Shown: one piece after another, positions 1-8,986 of the stretch
Numbering within the stretch: position 1 is the first letter of the stretch
Layout: each line of letters starts with the position of its first letter
From: Candidatus Gastranaerophilales bacterium
GTDB taxonomy: Bacteria; Cyanobacteriota; Vampirovibrionia; Gastranaerophilales; Gastranaerophilaceae
DNA: 64,000 nt
Direction of reading: 5' to 3'
Assembly: GCA_944325155.1 (NCBI GenBank)
Contig: CALUYY010000001.1
Coordinates: forward strand, 1-64,000
Position numbers and translations under genes: made by a program
The notes under the pieces: generated by a model
The model's database searches: none
Seen by the model: the letters and a program-made list of their open reading frames with translations, nothing else
What the model was told of the DNA's origin: nothing

Positions 1-129
1 GTTCAGGAATCAGCACCGAGTGAACCCGCACCAAGCGAACCTGCTCCAGTAGTTCAGGAATCAGCACCGAGTGAACCCGCACCAAGCGAACCTGCTCCAG
101 TAGTTCAGGAATCAGCACCGAGTGAACCT
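1..129 (+). repeat. 51-bp in-frame direct repeat
   Basis: Bases 1-51 and 52-102 are identical. The third copy is identical from 103 to about 128 and then diverges. The unit is a multiple of three, so copy number can change without breaking the frame. More copies may lie upstream of the window. Confidence 0.9.
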
Positions 130-210
130 GCTCCCGCTGAACAGGCGCCTGCAGCAACGGAATCTGACCCGGGCGGCGAAGCGATAACGGAAGATGACCT
201 TGATTGGTAA
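1..210 (+). CDS. Pro/Ser/Glu-rich repeat protein, 3' end only
   Basis: The window opens inside this gene and 69 codons remain before TAA at 208-210. The visible part is low complexity. A 17-residue unit, VQESAPSEPAPSEPAPV, occurs twice exactly and a third time in degenerate form, and the protein ends in an acidic tail, ITEDDLDW. Such Pro/Ala/Glu segments usually act as extended linkers, for example spanning the periplasm, but the functional domain lies upstream of the window, so no role can be assigned. A strong hairpin follows the stop, which supports this being the true gene end. Confidence 0.75.
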   Translation, partial: VQESAPSEPAPSEPAPVVQESAPSEPAPSEPAPVVQESAPSEPAPAEQAPAATESDPGGEAITEDDLDW

Positions 211-230
211 TTTAATAATAAAATAATTTG

Positions 231-264
231 TTAATAAGCGCGCTTGTAAAGGTGCGCTTATTAA
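231..264 (+). terminator. hairpin after the repeat protein
   Basis: A perfect 11-bp inverted repeat (TTAATAAGCGC at 231-241, GCGCTTATTAA at 254-264) with a 12-nt loop. A short T-rich stretch follows. It lies 20 bp after the stop codon. Confidence 0.7.
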
Positions 265-300
265 TTTGACATTTTTAAATAATAAAATTATTATTAACCT

Positions 301-555
301 ATGCTTCCTATTATAAATGAAGAAATTTTTGAAACGGTTATAGACGAGCTTTTATCCGATATTTCAGGATGGAGAAAGTCTATGATACACTATATTAAAG
401 ATGAAAATCCGGAAATAAACAGTGCTCTGGTTGCCCTTGCCCAAAAAACGGACCTTGATCCCAAAGCGCTTGCAACCGGCGCTTATGCAGTCTATAAAAT
501 GCTTGAACTTGCTAATGAAAATCAGCCGTTTTTAGCTGCCGATGATGATGAATAG
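301..555 (+). CDS. small acidic protein of unknown function
   Basis: I do not recognise this 84-residue protein. It is probably all helical and ends in an acidic tail (AADDDE). It has no signal peptide, membrane segment or cysteine. It stands alone between a terminator and the kinase-like gene, 63 bp away on the same strand, so the two could be cotranscribed. The ORF fills the gap and its codon use resembles its neighbours, which argues that it is real. Confidence 0.6.
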   Translation: MLPIINEEIFETVIDELLSDISGWRKSMIHYIKDENPEINSALVALAQKTDLDPKALATGAYAVYKMLELANENQPFLAADDDE

Positions 556-618
556 TTTTGTTAAATTAATGCAAAACTTGCTTTAATATTGAGATTTTTA
601 GTGTAAAATAATAATATT

Positions 619-1479
619 ATGACACCCGAAACGGATTCACAAATTAAAAATACCGGTAATAATTATGGCGATATGCCTTTTATTGCAAAGATATTACATA
701 ATATAAGAGAAGTCATTGCCTGGGATTCAAAACAAAAACTTCCTCTTATTTTAAGATTAAATGAAGCATTTATCTTTAAAATCGCAAGAAAAGCAATTTT
801 GGAAGAAAAATCAACTTTTTTGATGTCTATTGCCGGAGAATCCGCATCAGGCAAAACAACGCTTGTTAAAAACACCGCAAAGGCCTGCTTAAAATCAGAT
901 ACCAATGATTTTTACACCGTTGTGTGCTGTGATGATTATTATAAAGACGCTTCCAAGGAATTAAAAGAAGCAGGGGGTTATGAAGCCTTATTTGCTTCAG
1001 GCTTCAGTTTTGATACGCCCGATGCCATTGATCTTCCTTTAATGAAAGAACATTTAATAAAATTAAAACAGGGTGAGACCATATATTCCCCTCTTTATGA
1101 CTTTGTTACATGTGAGAGCAAATTAAATTCCGTTGAAAAGAAACCCGCTAAAATTATTTTAAATGAAGGATTGTACGTTTTGAACGACATTATGCGTGAT
1201 ATTGTTGACGTTAAAATCTATGTCTATACGCCTTTTGAAGTGATAAAAGACCGCTGGTTTGCACGTGCGGCTTCAAGGGGAAAAATCGGCAAAGCGGCTG
1301 CCATGCAGTTCCATGATGTTAACCAAACCGCATTCAGATATATAAGACCGACAATGGAACTTGCAGATGTCGTCATAAACGGTCTGACAACGCAAGAATA
1401 TATAGAAGATGTTGCAAACAAACTTATATATGCCGTAACATCCGTTTTGAGGGAAGTAAGGCAAAAACAACAAAATTAA
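619..1479 (+). CDS. uridine kinase-like P-loop kinase
   Basis: A soluble 286-residue protein with a clear Walker A motif, GESASGKTT at residues 73-81. A following CCDDYYKD segment matches the Asp-Asp-(Phe/Tyr)-Tyr element of uridine kinases and phosphoribulokinases. Further on, LNEGLYVLND corresponds to the Walker B-like 'EG' strand of that family, and RWFARAASRGK resembles the Arg-rich lid. Family members transfer phosphate from ATP to a nucleoside or sugar phosphate. The N-terminal 70 residues are longer than in a minimal uridine kinase. The substrate cannot be read from sequence, so no gene symbol is given. The ribosome binding site is weak. Confidence 0.75.
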   Translation: MTPETDSQIKNTGNNYGDMPFIAKILHNIREVIAWDSKQKLPLILRLNEAFIFKIARKAILEEKSTFLMSIAGESASGKTTLVKNTAKACLKSDTNDFYTVVCCDDYYKDASKELKEAGGYEALFASGFSFDTPDAIDLPLMKEHLIKLKQGETIYSPLYDFVTCESKLNSVEKKPAKIILNEGLYVLNDIMRDIVDVKIYVYTPFEVIKDRWFARAASRGKIGKAAAMQFHDVNQTAFRYIRPTMELADVVINGLTTQEYIEDVANKLIYAVTSVLREVRQKQQN

Positions 1480-1482
1480 AGT

Positions 1483-1511
1483 TTGACATGCTTTTTTTAT
1501 CATAATATTAT
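1483..1511 (+). promoter_or_regulatory. promoter of tRNA-Gln
   Basis: A consensus TTGACA at 1483-1488, a 17-bp spacer and TATTAT at 1506-1511. The tRNA begins 16 bp after the -10 box. The promoter starts four bases after the stop codon of the kinase-like gene. Confidence 0.75.
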
Positions 1512-1526
1512 TAATTTGTTCCTTAT

Positions 1527-1599
1527 TGGGGCGTCGCCAAGTGGTAAGGCAGCTGGTTTTGGTCCAGCCATTTCGGAGGTTCGAATCCTTCCGCCCCAG
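1527..1599 (+). tRNA. tRNA-Gln (anticodon TTG)
   Basis: A full cloverleaf can be drawn. The acceptor stem TGGGGCG (1527-1533) pairs with CGCCCCA (1592-1598), and G1599 is the discriminator. The anticodon stem GCTGG/CCAGC (1552-1556/1564-1568) encloses a loop with TTG at 1559-1561. The T stem GGAGG/CCTTC encloses TTCGAAT. The 3' CCA is not encoded. Confidence 0.95.
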
Positions 1600-1604
1600 T
1601 TTAT

Positions 1605-1639
1605 TCCCCTAATAGATAAGTTTAGGGGATTTATTTTTT
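1605..1639 (+). terminator. terminator of tRNA-Gln
   Basis: The inverted repeat TCCCCTAA (1605-1612) / TTAGGGGA (1622-1629) has a 9-nt loop and is followed by a T-rich run. Confidence 0.8.
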
Positions 1640-1686
1640 CAGGTTAACTTTTATTGCGTTTTTCAGATACAAAATAAAAAATCCGA

Positions 1687-1752
1687 AATATCATGATATT
1701 GCTTATCTTGAAGTGTATAAGCATAATTTTATAAATTAATACATGTTATAAT
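1687..1752 (+). promoter_or_regulatory. pflB promoter region with 14-bp palindrome
   Basis: AATATCATGATATT at 1687-1700 is a perfect palindrome and could be an operator. Downstream, TGTTATAAT at 1744-1752 is a textbook extended -10 element (TGN plus TATAAT) with only a weak -35. The start codon of pflB follows 44 bp later behind AAGGAG. Which regulator would bind the palindrome is unknown, and it does not match the FNR consensus. Confidence 0.5.
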
Positions 1753-1795
1753 TTATTTTGTATTGCTTTAAGTAATTTATAAATAAGGAGTAATA

Positions 1796-4048
1796 ATGTT
1801 AAATTATACTGATAAAACAATATCTGCCTGGGAAGGCTTTAAAAGCGGTATATGGATGAATAACATTGATGTTGTTGACTTTATAAAAAATAATTATACA
1901 CCATATTTAGGCGATGATTCATTTCTGGCAGAACCTACCCAAAGAACGCTTAGAATTTGGAATAAAGTAAGCGAATTAATGAAAAAAGAAAGAGAGCAAG
2001 GCGGTCTTTTGGACGCCGATACAAGAACTCCTTCAATGATTGATGCTTATGCGCCAGGGTATATTGATAAAAATGACGAAATAATTGTAGGGCTTCAAAC
2101 AGATGCCCCCCTGAAGCGTGCTATTATGCCCTGGGGCGGCTGGAGAATGGTTGAAGCTTCATGTAAGGCGTATAATTTGCAGGAAGATGAAAACGTTAAA
2201 GAAATTTTTACAAAATACAGAAAAACCCATAATGAAGGTGTTTTTGAAGCATACACGCCGGAAATCCGTGCTTGCAGAAAATCGGGTATTATAACAGGGC
2301 TCCCCGATGCTTACGGAAGAGGAAGAATTATTGGCGATTACAGAAGAGTTGCCTTATACGGCGTCGATAAGTTAATTGAAGATAAGAAAAATCAAAAATC
2401 TTCAACCGATTATCAGTTTATGACGGCTGACATTATAAGAGAAAGAGAAGAATTATCGGAACAAATTCTTGCGCTTGAAGCCATGAAAAATATGGCAAAA
2501 AGCTATGGCTATGATATATCGTCTCCTGCCAAAAATTTCTTTGAGGCTGTTCAGTGGACATATTTCGGTTATTTGGCGGCAATTAAAGATCAAAACGGTG
2601 CGGCAATGTCATTGGGAAGAGTTTCAACTTTTCTTGATATATATTCGGAGCGTGATATAAATAAAGGAATTTTAACCGAACAGCAGTCACAGGAAATTAT
2701 TGATGATTTTGTTATTAAACTCAGAATGGTAAGATTCTTAAGAACGCCCGAATACAACGAATTATTCAGCGGCGACCCCGTTTGGGTTACAGAATCCATA
2801 GGAGGCATGACAACCGATAACAGAACGCTTGTTACAAAAAACAGTTTTAGAATTCTGCACACTTTGACCAATTTAGGTCCTGCCCCCGAACCGAATTTAA
2901 CGGTTTTATGGTCAAAAGATTTGCCTGACGGCTTTAAAAAGTTCTGTTCAAAATTATCAATTAATACATCATCAATTCAATATGAAAATGACGACCTTAT
3001 GCGCCCCTATTTCGGTGATGATTACGGCATAGCTTGCTGTGTTTCACCAATGACGATTGGAAAAGAAATGCAATTTTTCGGCGCAAGAGCAAACCTTGCA
3101 AAAGCCCTTTTGTATTCAATAAACGGCGGCATTGACGAAAAATCGTTTGCAAAAGTTGCAGACGGTTTTGAGCCGATTACATCGGAATATCTTGAATATG
3201 ATGAAGTTATAAATAAATTTGATAAAGTTATGGACTGGCTTGCAAAAACTTATATCAATGCGCTTAATATCATCCATTTTATGCATGATAAATATTATTA
3301 CGAAAAAGCACAGCTTGCCTTAATGGATAAAGACATTGTAAGAAAACTGGGCTGCGGAATTGCAGGGTTTTCGGTTACGGTCGATTCATTATCAGCCATA
3401 AAATATGCAAAAGTTAAGCCGATAAGAAATACCGAAGGTATTGCAACAGACTTTGAAATTGAAGGCGATTACCCTAAATTCGGCAATAATGATGATCGGG
3501 TTGATGAAATTGCAACAAAATTAATTGAAACATTTATGCATAAAATTGAATTAATTCCGACATATCGGGATTCAATTCCTACGCAGTCAATCTTAACCAT
3601 AACTTCAAACGTTGTCTACGGCAAAAAAACGGGTAATACTCCGGACGGAAGAAAAGCGGGCGTTCCTTTTGCACCGGGGGCAAATCCCCTGCACGGCAGG
3701 GATAATTGCGGCGCTTTGGCATCTTTGTGTTCTCTTGCAAAACTTCCTTTTAAATATGCAAAAGACGGGATTTCAAATACATTTTCAATCATTCCTTCAT
3801 CACTCGGTAAATCCGACATTGATAAAATAAATAATCTTAAAGGCATGATTGACGGGTATATGATTAAAGGCGGACAGCATATTAATGTTAACGTTTTAGA
3901 CAGAGAAATGCTAAAAGACGCTATGGAACATCCCGAAAAATACCCCCAATTAACCGTAAGGGTTTCCGGGTATGCTGTTAATTTTATCAAATTGACGCGC
4001 GCCCAGCAGGAAGATGTTATATCAAGAACATTCCATGACAAATTTTAA
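1796..4048 (+). CDS. pflB: pyruvate formate-lyase (glycyl radical enzyme)
   Basis: This enzyme converts pyruvate and CoA to acetyl-CoA and formate in anaerobic cells. The 750-residue length is typical. The paired catalytic cysteines are C414-C415 in IACCVSPM, and the segment after them, [13 protein letters not shown], is strongly conserved in true PFLs. The radical-bearing glycine is G725 in RVSGYAVNF near the C-terminus. Both signatures indicate PFL proper rather than a glycerol dehydratase. The start is fixed by AAGGAG seven bases upstream. The activase gene follows directly, separated by a hairpin that may lower its expression relative to pflB. Confidence 0.97.
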   Translation: MLNYTDKTISAWEGFKSGIWMNNIDVVDFIKNNYTPYLGDDSFLAEPTQRTLRIWNKVSELMKKEREQGGLLDADTRTPSMIDAYAPGYIDKNDEIIVGLQTDAPLKRAIMPWGGWRMVEASCKAYNLQEDENVKEIFTKYRKTHNEGVFEAYTPEIRACRKSGIITGLPDAYGRGRIIGDYRRVALYGVDKLIEDKKNQKSSTDYQFMTADIIREREELSEQILALEAMKNMAKSYGYDISSPAKNFFEAVQWTYFGYLAAIKDQNGAAMSLGRVSTFLDIYSERDINKGILTEQQSQEIIDDFVIKLRMVRFLRTPEYNELFSGDPVWVTESIGGMTTDNRTLVTKNSFRILHTLTNLGPAPEPNLTVLWSKDLPDGFKKFCSKLSINTSSIQYENDDLMRPYFGDDYGIACCVSPMTIGKEMQFFGARANLAKALLYSINGGIDEKSFAKVADGFEPITSEYLEYDEVINKFDKVMDWLAKTYINALNIIHFMHDKYYYEKAQLALMDKDIVRKLGCGIAGFSVTVDSLSAIKYAKVKPIRNTEGIATDFEIEGDYPKFGNNDDRVDEIATKLIETFMHKIELIPTYRDSIPTQSILTITSNVVYGKKTGNTPDGRKAGVPFAPGANPLHGRDNCGALASLCSLAKLPFKYAKDGISNTFSIIPSSLGKSDIDKINNLKGMIDGYMIKGGQHINVNVLDREMLKDAMEHPEKYPQLTVRVSGYAVNFIKLTRAQQEDVISRTFHDKF

Positions 4049-4075
4049 ATAAAAGGGGATTTCCCCTTTTATTTT
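4047..4075 (+). terminator. hairpin between pflB and pflA
   Basis: A perfect inverted repeat (4047-4059 with 4062-4074) is centred on AAAAGGGG/CCCCTTTT and is followed by a short T/A run. It overlaps the pflB stop region and ends 12 bp before the pflA start. It could be a leaky terminator or an mRNA processing signal that sets a lyase:activase ratio. Confidence 0.55.
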
Positions 4076-4086
4076 AGAATAATATT

Positions 4087-4839
4087 ATGATTTTTAATGA
4101 CGAAAATACAGGCTATATTCATTCGTATCTTTCGGGCGGAACGGTTGACGGCCCCGGGATTAGATTTGTTTTATTTATGCAGACATGTCCTCTCAGGTGC
4201 AGATTTTGTCATAATCCCGATACCTGGTACTATAATGAAAACAATAAAATCGATGTACAAAGAGCGCTTAAGCTTGTTTTACAATATAAAGATTTTTATT
4301 TTGCAACAAACGGCGGAATAACCGTTTCTGGCGGTGAGCCTTTAATGCAGCCGAAATTTGTTTTGAACCTTTTTAAAAAATTAAAAGAATATAATATACA
4401 TACCTGCATTGATACATCAGGTTATGTTGATATAACAAAAAACATTACTGATTTAATTGAATATACGGACTTATTTCTTGTGGATATTAAACACACAAAT
4501 AATGAAGAACATATTAAGCTGACAGGAAAGCCGAATATAAAAGTTATTAATTTTTTAAACGCACTTCTTAAACATAATAAAAAAATCTGGATAAGACAGG
4601 TCATAATGCCTTCTGTTACTGATTCTTCCGATTATGCGGAAAGTCTTATAAATTTGATTGAACCATACAGAAGCATTATCGATAAAGTTGAACTGCTCCC
4701 TTATCACACTATGGGAAAAGATAAATGGGAAAAATTAAACCTTAAATATACGCTTGATATTAATCCGCCCGACAGGGAAACTCTTTGGTTTGTAAAAGAT
4801 AAAATAGAAAAAAACGGTTATTCCGTTATCTTGTCTTAA
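4087..4839 (+). CDS. pflA: pyruvate formate-lyase activating enzyme (radical SAM)
   Basis: This enzyme uses S-adenosylmethionine and a [4Fe-4S] cluster to abstract hydrogen from the glycyl residue of PFL. The cluster motif C34-x3-C38-x2-C41 lies in QTCPLRCRFCHNPDTW, and the SAM-binding GGE segment appears as VSGGEPLMQP. The 250-residue length is normal and there is no extra ferredoxin domain, as expected for the PFL type. It sits 38 bp behind pflB. Its last 14 bp overlap the end of the convergent AsmA-like gene. Confidence 0.96.
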   Translation: MIFNDENTGYIHSYLSGGTVDGPGIRFVLFMQTCPLRCRFCHNPDTWYYNENNKIDVQRALKLVLQYKDFYFATNGGITVSGGEPLMQPKFVLNLFKKLKEYNIHTCIDTSGYVDITKNITDLIEYTDLFLVDIKHTNNEEHIKLTGKPNIKVINFLNALLKHNKKIWIRQVIMPSVTDSSDYAESLINLIEPYRSIIDKVELLPYHTMGKDKWEKLNLKYTLDINPPDRETLWFVKDKIEKNGYSVILS

Positions 4840-7447
4840 TTCTGTTTAATTCAAGCTCAAATGTTTCGGGGTTATTGACATAACCTTTTAATCCTATTGA
4901 GAATGTCTTTATATTGTTGTTTTTAATTTTTATTGAAGGAATCTTTAATATTTTTTCGCTGTATTGAGCCGTTAATTCCTTTGCATCAAACAAAAATTTG
5001 GTAATAAAGCTTAAAGGAATTTTAAATACGGATATCATACCTTCGGTTTTTTTGTCATATTTACCCCACATTTTAAGTGAAGTATATTCCTTTTCTATAT
5101 CATAATTTCCCTCTATAAAAAGTGCGATTAAATCGTTTGAGATATATATGTTTGCGTTTTTGACAAGTTTATTATTTAAATCAAATCTGCCTTTTATGTT
5201 TGACGTTTTATCTTTAATAAGCCTGTCATCAAGCTTTATGACATCAGACAAAGAAAATACGTAAGGACGTTTTTTCTTTGAGCGTCTTAAAACAAATTCG
5301 GTTGAACCTATTTTTGTTAATTCTCCGTCTTTGATTTCAAATTCGCCTTTTCCGTTCAGAGTTTTAAACTTATTTTGAATATTGACCCCTAATTTAGCAG
5401 ACATTTTCCCTTTAAAATAATCTTTTAAGTTAAAAAGCTGATACCCTGCACTATTAGAATCAATATCGGCTGCTGAAAAATTTGCATTTATATTATGGTT
5501 ATTATAATCATATTTGCCGTCGGCAAAAAGTCTGCCTTGCGCAAACACGGCATTATCAATATTAAAATATATTATATTGTTTTTAACAGACCCCTCTAAA
5601 TTAATATTTTTTACGCTTATCTTATCTTTATTTGCCTCTTCGAGCCTGATTAAAATTTTATCCGCATTTACACATAAATTCTTTGGCTTATCGGGAATAA
5701 AAAAATGCCTTTTTTGTCTTTTTGGTTCAATTCCGCTAAAAACATACTTTCTAAGATATAAATCGAGATTAAATATATGAATATCGGGTGAAAACGAATT
5801 TAATAAAACTAAATCGGCGCTGAAGGGTTCATTATTATATTTGCCTTCGGCTTTAATCTTCAAATTATTATTGTCGGCGGAAATAAGTGCGCTCTTAACC
5901 AAAAAACCCTTAAATCTTGTATTATTCAGACTTAAATTACCGAAAAGTTTTTTATTTATAAAGTCATAATCTAAATCACCGCTGAATACCCCGCCTTTAA
6001 GCCTGTCTTCCAAAAACCCGAGAAGCGCAACCGGCGCATTTTCTTTTGTTTCGCCGCTAATTTGCGTCAATTTATATTTTCCGTTAATTTTGTTAAAAGT
6101 GCCCGAGCCCTTTAATATCTCAACCGTTTTACCGTTGATAACTGCTGTATAAGAATAATTTTCAAGCGACAGTTTGTCATTAATTTTTCTTGTCTTGGCA
6201 TTTACGGTTCTTTTTGCTCTCACAAGCCCGAGTCTTGCGCCTTTATATGAAATATCAGACATAAAGGCGGGTGTTACGGTATAAGTGACATCAATTACGG
6301 GACTTTTAATTTTATATTTCACCGATAAATTAATATTTCCCAAAATATATACATCTCTAAAATAAACTTTGGCAAAATCGTTATCAATGGCAGAATCCAC
6401 GGTACCTGAAACTTTTAAATCATCGCTGAAGGCGTTTATGATTTTTAAAGTTGTACTGACGGGCTTATTTCCCAAAATGCCGGTTTCATTTAAATAAATT
6501 TTATTGTCATAAAAGTTAAAATCAGCTTTTTTAAACTTAATCGGAACATTTAAAGGCACCGTTGTTGCAGCCAGATTTCTTATTTTAACAAGTCCGTTGA
6601 TATTATTTTGTTTAACAATTAAATTAATATCTAAATCGCCGTTGAAATCTTTAAAATTCTCAATAAAATTTTTCTTTTTCTTGAAATGTTTAAATATGGA
6701 AAGAAAGCTCCTCTCAATTTCGTATACGGGAAGATTGCGCCCTTTGATTATAAAATTCGGACCTTCTTCAAAATCGAAAATTTTTCCCTCAATCAGACAA
6801 TATTTGTCTTTAAAATAAATTTTAAGGTTTTGGGCATAGATTTTATTTTTAAGCAAATAAAATTTTGAATCCTGTTTGATAATTACCGGCGAAGAAAAAT
6901 ATTTTGAACTGTATATTAAATCAAATGTTAACAATCTTTTAAAATTATAATTTGATAAATCAAAATTTTTAAATGTAAAATTTGAAGTTATATCATCAAA
7001 TGCACCCGTATCGATTATTAATTCGTTTATTTTTAAATCGGGAATGTATGATAAATTAAATCTAAATTTATTTTTCTTTTTTTCAGCGGTGCTTAAATTC
7101 GTTTTTTTTAAATAAATTTTATTTGCGCTGATAAAGTTATCTTTAACATTAAAAACGCCAAATTTAAGCTTACAATCATCTATGGTTAAGCAATTTTTAT
7201 CCTTACGGGAAAAATTAACCTTATTAATTGAAATAATATAATCAAGATTAAATTTTGAGCTTATGCGGAAATCGTATAAATTTATTTTTCCCTGAAACCT
7301 GTTTTCAAGATAATTGCATATTATATTTTGGCTTAATTTTAAATTCAAAACAAAGGGCAAAAATAAACAGGCGCTTAAATATAACAGTAAAATGAGTAAT
7401 ACGGCAGATAATAATATCCTGTATAAAAGTTTTATGTATTTTCGCAT
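4826..7447 (-). CDS. large AsmA-like envelope protein
   Basis: An 873-residue protein with one N-terminal membrane helix (about residues 8-30, Leu/Ile-rich) followed by a long beta-rich region exposed to the periplasm. The repeated short strands and the C-terminal part around LRRSKKKRPYVFSLSDV resemble the AsmA/DUF3971 group, members of the bridge-like lipid-transfer superfamily that includes TamB and YhdP. A role in moving or balancing phospholipids between membranes is known for relatives and inferred here. Upstream on the same strand, 42 bp away, is a TolC-like gene, so the two may be cotranscribed. Its 3' end overlaps pflA by 14 bp. Confidence 0.75.
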   Translation of the reverse strand: MRKYIKLLYRILLSAVLLILLLYLSACLFLPFVLNLKLSQNIICNYLENRFQGKINLYDFRISSKFNLDYIISINKVNFSRKDKNCLTIDDCKLKFGVFNVKDNFISANKIYLKKTNLSTAEKKKNKFRFNLSYIPDLKINELIIDTGAFDDITSNFTFKNFDLSNYNFKRLLTFDLIYSSKYFSSPVIIKQDSKFYLLKNKIYAQNLKIYFKDKYCLIEGKIFDFEEGPNFIIKGRNLPVYEIERSFLSIFKHFKKKKNFIENFKDFNGDLDINLIVKQNNINGLVKIRNLAATTVPLNVPIKFKKADFNFYDNKIYLNETGILGNKPVSTTLKIINAFSDDLKVSGTVDSAIDNDFAKVYFRDVYILGNINLSVKYKIKSPVIDVTYTVTPAFMSDISYKGARLGLVRAKRTVNAKTRKINDKLSLENYSYTAVINGKTVEILKGSGTFNKINGKYKLTQISGETKENAPVALLGFLEDRLKGGVFSGDLDYDFINKKLFGNLSLNNTRFKGFLVKSALISADNNNLKIKAEGKYNNEPFSADLVLLNSFSPDIHIFNLDLYLRKYVFSGIEPKRQKRHFFIPDKPKNLCVNADKILIRLEEANKDKISVKNINLEGSVKNNIIYFNIDNAVFAQGRLFADGKYDYNNHNINANFSAADIDSNSAGYQLFNLKDYFKGKMSAKLGVNIQNKFKTLNGKGEFEIKDGELTKIGSTEFVLRRSKKKRPYVFSLSDVIKLDDRLIKDKTSNIKGRFDLNNKLVKNANIYISNDLIALFIEGNYDIEKEYTSLKMWGKYDKKTEGMISVFKIPLSFITKFLFDAKELTAQYSEKILKIPSIKIKNNNIKTFSIGLKGYVNNPETFELELNRIKTR

Positions 7448-7489
7448 AAAAATATTTTATACAATTTTATATCATGTATAAATGTTTAA

Positions 7490-8857
7490 TCAGAGGTTAT
7501 CATTTTGTTGATTATACTTCGTATAATCAAGCCCGCCCGATGCTTTATAAATATTGATGGCAGAAAGGTTGCAGTCGGTTTTATATGAAATCTTGTTTTT
7601 TTCTGCTATTAATAACGCCTGTTTTGCTTTTAAGTGTGCCAGGGTTGATTTGGCGCCAATTTCAAGTTTTTTACCTGATAAATTATATAAATTTTCTTCC
7701 AGTTTATAATGTTCAATTGCATTATTATAGTTTTTACCTGAAATTTTTGCGCTTACAAATGAATCGTTTAATTCCTGAATGCTTGTTAAAACCATTTTTT
7801 CAAAATATTGCATGGTTTTTTCATATTCAAGTTTTTTAAATTTTAATCTTGAAAGTTTTAATCCGCCCGTAAATATATCTAAAGTGGGCGAAACGCCTAT
7901 ATTTGACAGCCAGGTGTCGGGAGTAAAAATTTTACCCAATTGGTAGGCATTAAAACCGATTTGACCGTATACGAGAAAAGAAGGTAAAAAATCTTTTTTT
8001 GCAATTCTTACATCATATCCCGCTTTTTGAATTAAATATTCTGTTTTTTTAAAATCGGGTCTGTTTTCAATTATTTTTGTGTCTATGGCATTCGGGATTT
8101 CAATTAAAATAAAATCATCATTATGCTCAATCTCTTTTAATTCCCTGTTTCCGATTAAAACAAGCATTCTGTTTAAAATAACATCTTTATTTTCAAGCAT
8201 TAAATTTAGTTCGTTTTCAAATAAAGTTAATGCCTGTTTTTCAACAAGAAGTTCGGTTATCGGTGATAAACCGGCATTATATTTTTTTTCTTCCATTGAA
8301 ACAATCGTTTTTTGAAGCTCAATAAGCTCCTTTTGGTTATTTATTAAATTGTCCGCTTTAATCAAATTGAAATAATTTGCCGCAATTGCGCTTGTTAAAG
8401 AAATATATGCCGATTTTTCGTCTTCCCGTGCAATATTTTCCTGCAATTTTAAACTTTTTGTTTTAAGTCTGTTTTTTCCCCAGATATCAAATTCATATGT
8501 CATGGTTAAAGGCAGAACAAAATTGCTTTGAGAGTAATTTGGAATTACCATATCGCCAAATCTCTGTTCGCTTGATTCAAACTCTCTTTTATACCCGGGG
8601 TCAAATGAAATTTGCGGAAGCTCTCTTGAAAAGCTCATTTTTGTAATTTGGTTTGCTTCTTTAGTGTTTATGCTTGCAACTTTCAAATCAGGATTGTTTT
8701 CGTATGCGGATAAAATATAGCCCGTTAATTTATCATCGTTAAATTTATTCCACCAGTCCAAATTGAGGTATTGAATTGTATTAACTTCTTCTTCCTTCGA
8801 TATGGCTAATGGCATAAAAATAAGAAGAAAAAGCAAAGTAAAAATTATCTTTTTCAT
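7490..8857 (-). CDS. TolC/NodT-like outer membrane efflux protein
   Basis: This is the outer membrane channel of a tripartite export system. I place the start at 8857 (MKKIIFTLLFLLIFMPL, a good signal peptide), because the 24 residues of open frame before it would put a second hydrophobic stretch and polar residues in front. The protein is then 455 residues, the usual size. The duplicated alpha-helical outer membrane efflux repeats are visible, including YFNLIKADNLINNQ in the first half and LNDSFVSAKISGKNY in the second. No inner-membrane pump or adaptor gene is adjacent, so its partners must be elsewhere. The mature N-terminus lacks a lipobox cysteine. Confidence 0.85.
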   Translation of the reverse strand: MKKIIFTLLFLLIFMPLAISKEEEVNTIQYLNLDWWNKFNDDKLTGYILSAYENNPDLKVASINTKEANQITKMSFSRELPQISFDPGYKREFESSEQRFGDMVIPNYSQSNFVLPLTMTYEFDIWGKNRLKTKSLKLQENIAREDEKSAYISLTSAIAANYFNLIKADNLINNQKELIELQKTIVSMEEKKYNAGLSPITELLVEKQALTLFENELNLMLENKDVILNRMLVLIGNRELKEIEHNDDFILIEIPNAIDTKIIENRPDFKKTEYLIQKAGYDVRIAKKDFLPSFLVYGQIGFNAYQLGKIFTPDTWLSNIGVSPTLDIFTGGLKLSRLKFKKLEYEKTMQYFEKMVLTSIQELNDSFVSAKISGKNYNNAIEHYKLEENLYNLSGKKLEIGAKSTLAHLKAKQALLIAEKNKISYKTDCNLSAINIYKASGGLDYTKYNQQNDNL

Positions 8858-8986
8858 TGTTGTTGTCCGCTTCGTTGTGTTATTATCATAACACAAGAAA
8901 ATAAAAATCAATACTTTTACAATTTGCAAAAAATATTTATTTATTTGATAATTTTTATACTGTTATATAAAAGAATTGAGAATTTT

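Noticed and set aside
1-129. The 51-bp repeat as a CRISPR array
   Set aside because: The units abut without spacers and are in frame within a coding sequence.
3616-4041. 141-codon open frame on the minus strand inside pflB
   Set aside because: It is opposite a strongly conserved enzyme, has no ribosome binding site and a composition typical of an antisense shadow.
5462-5469. ATATCGGC (reverse of GCCGATAT) inside the AsmA-like gene
   Set aside because: No paired TAAAGTTT at the right distance and no gene start downstream.
8924-8986. Longer N-terminus for the PRPP-synthetase-like protein
   Set aside because: It would add a hydrophobic stretch overlapping the upstream region of the divergent TolC-like gene. 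The ATG at 8987 fits the family better.
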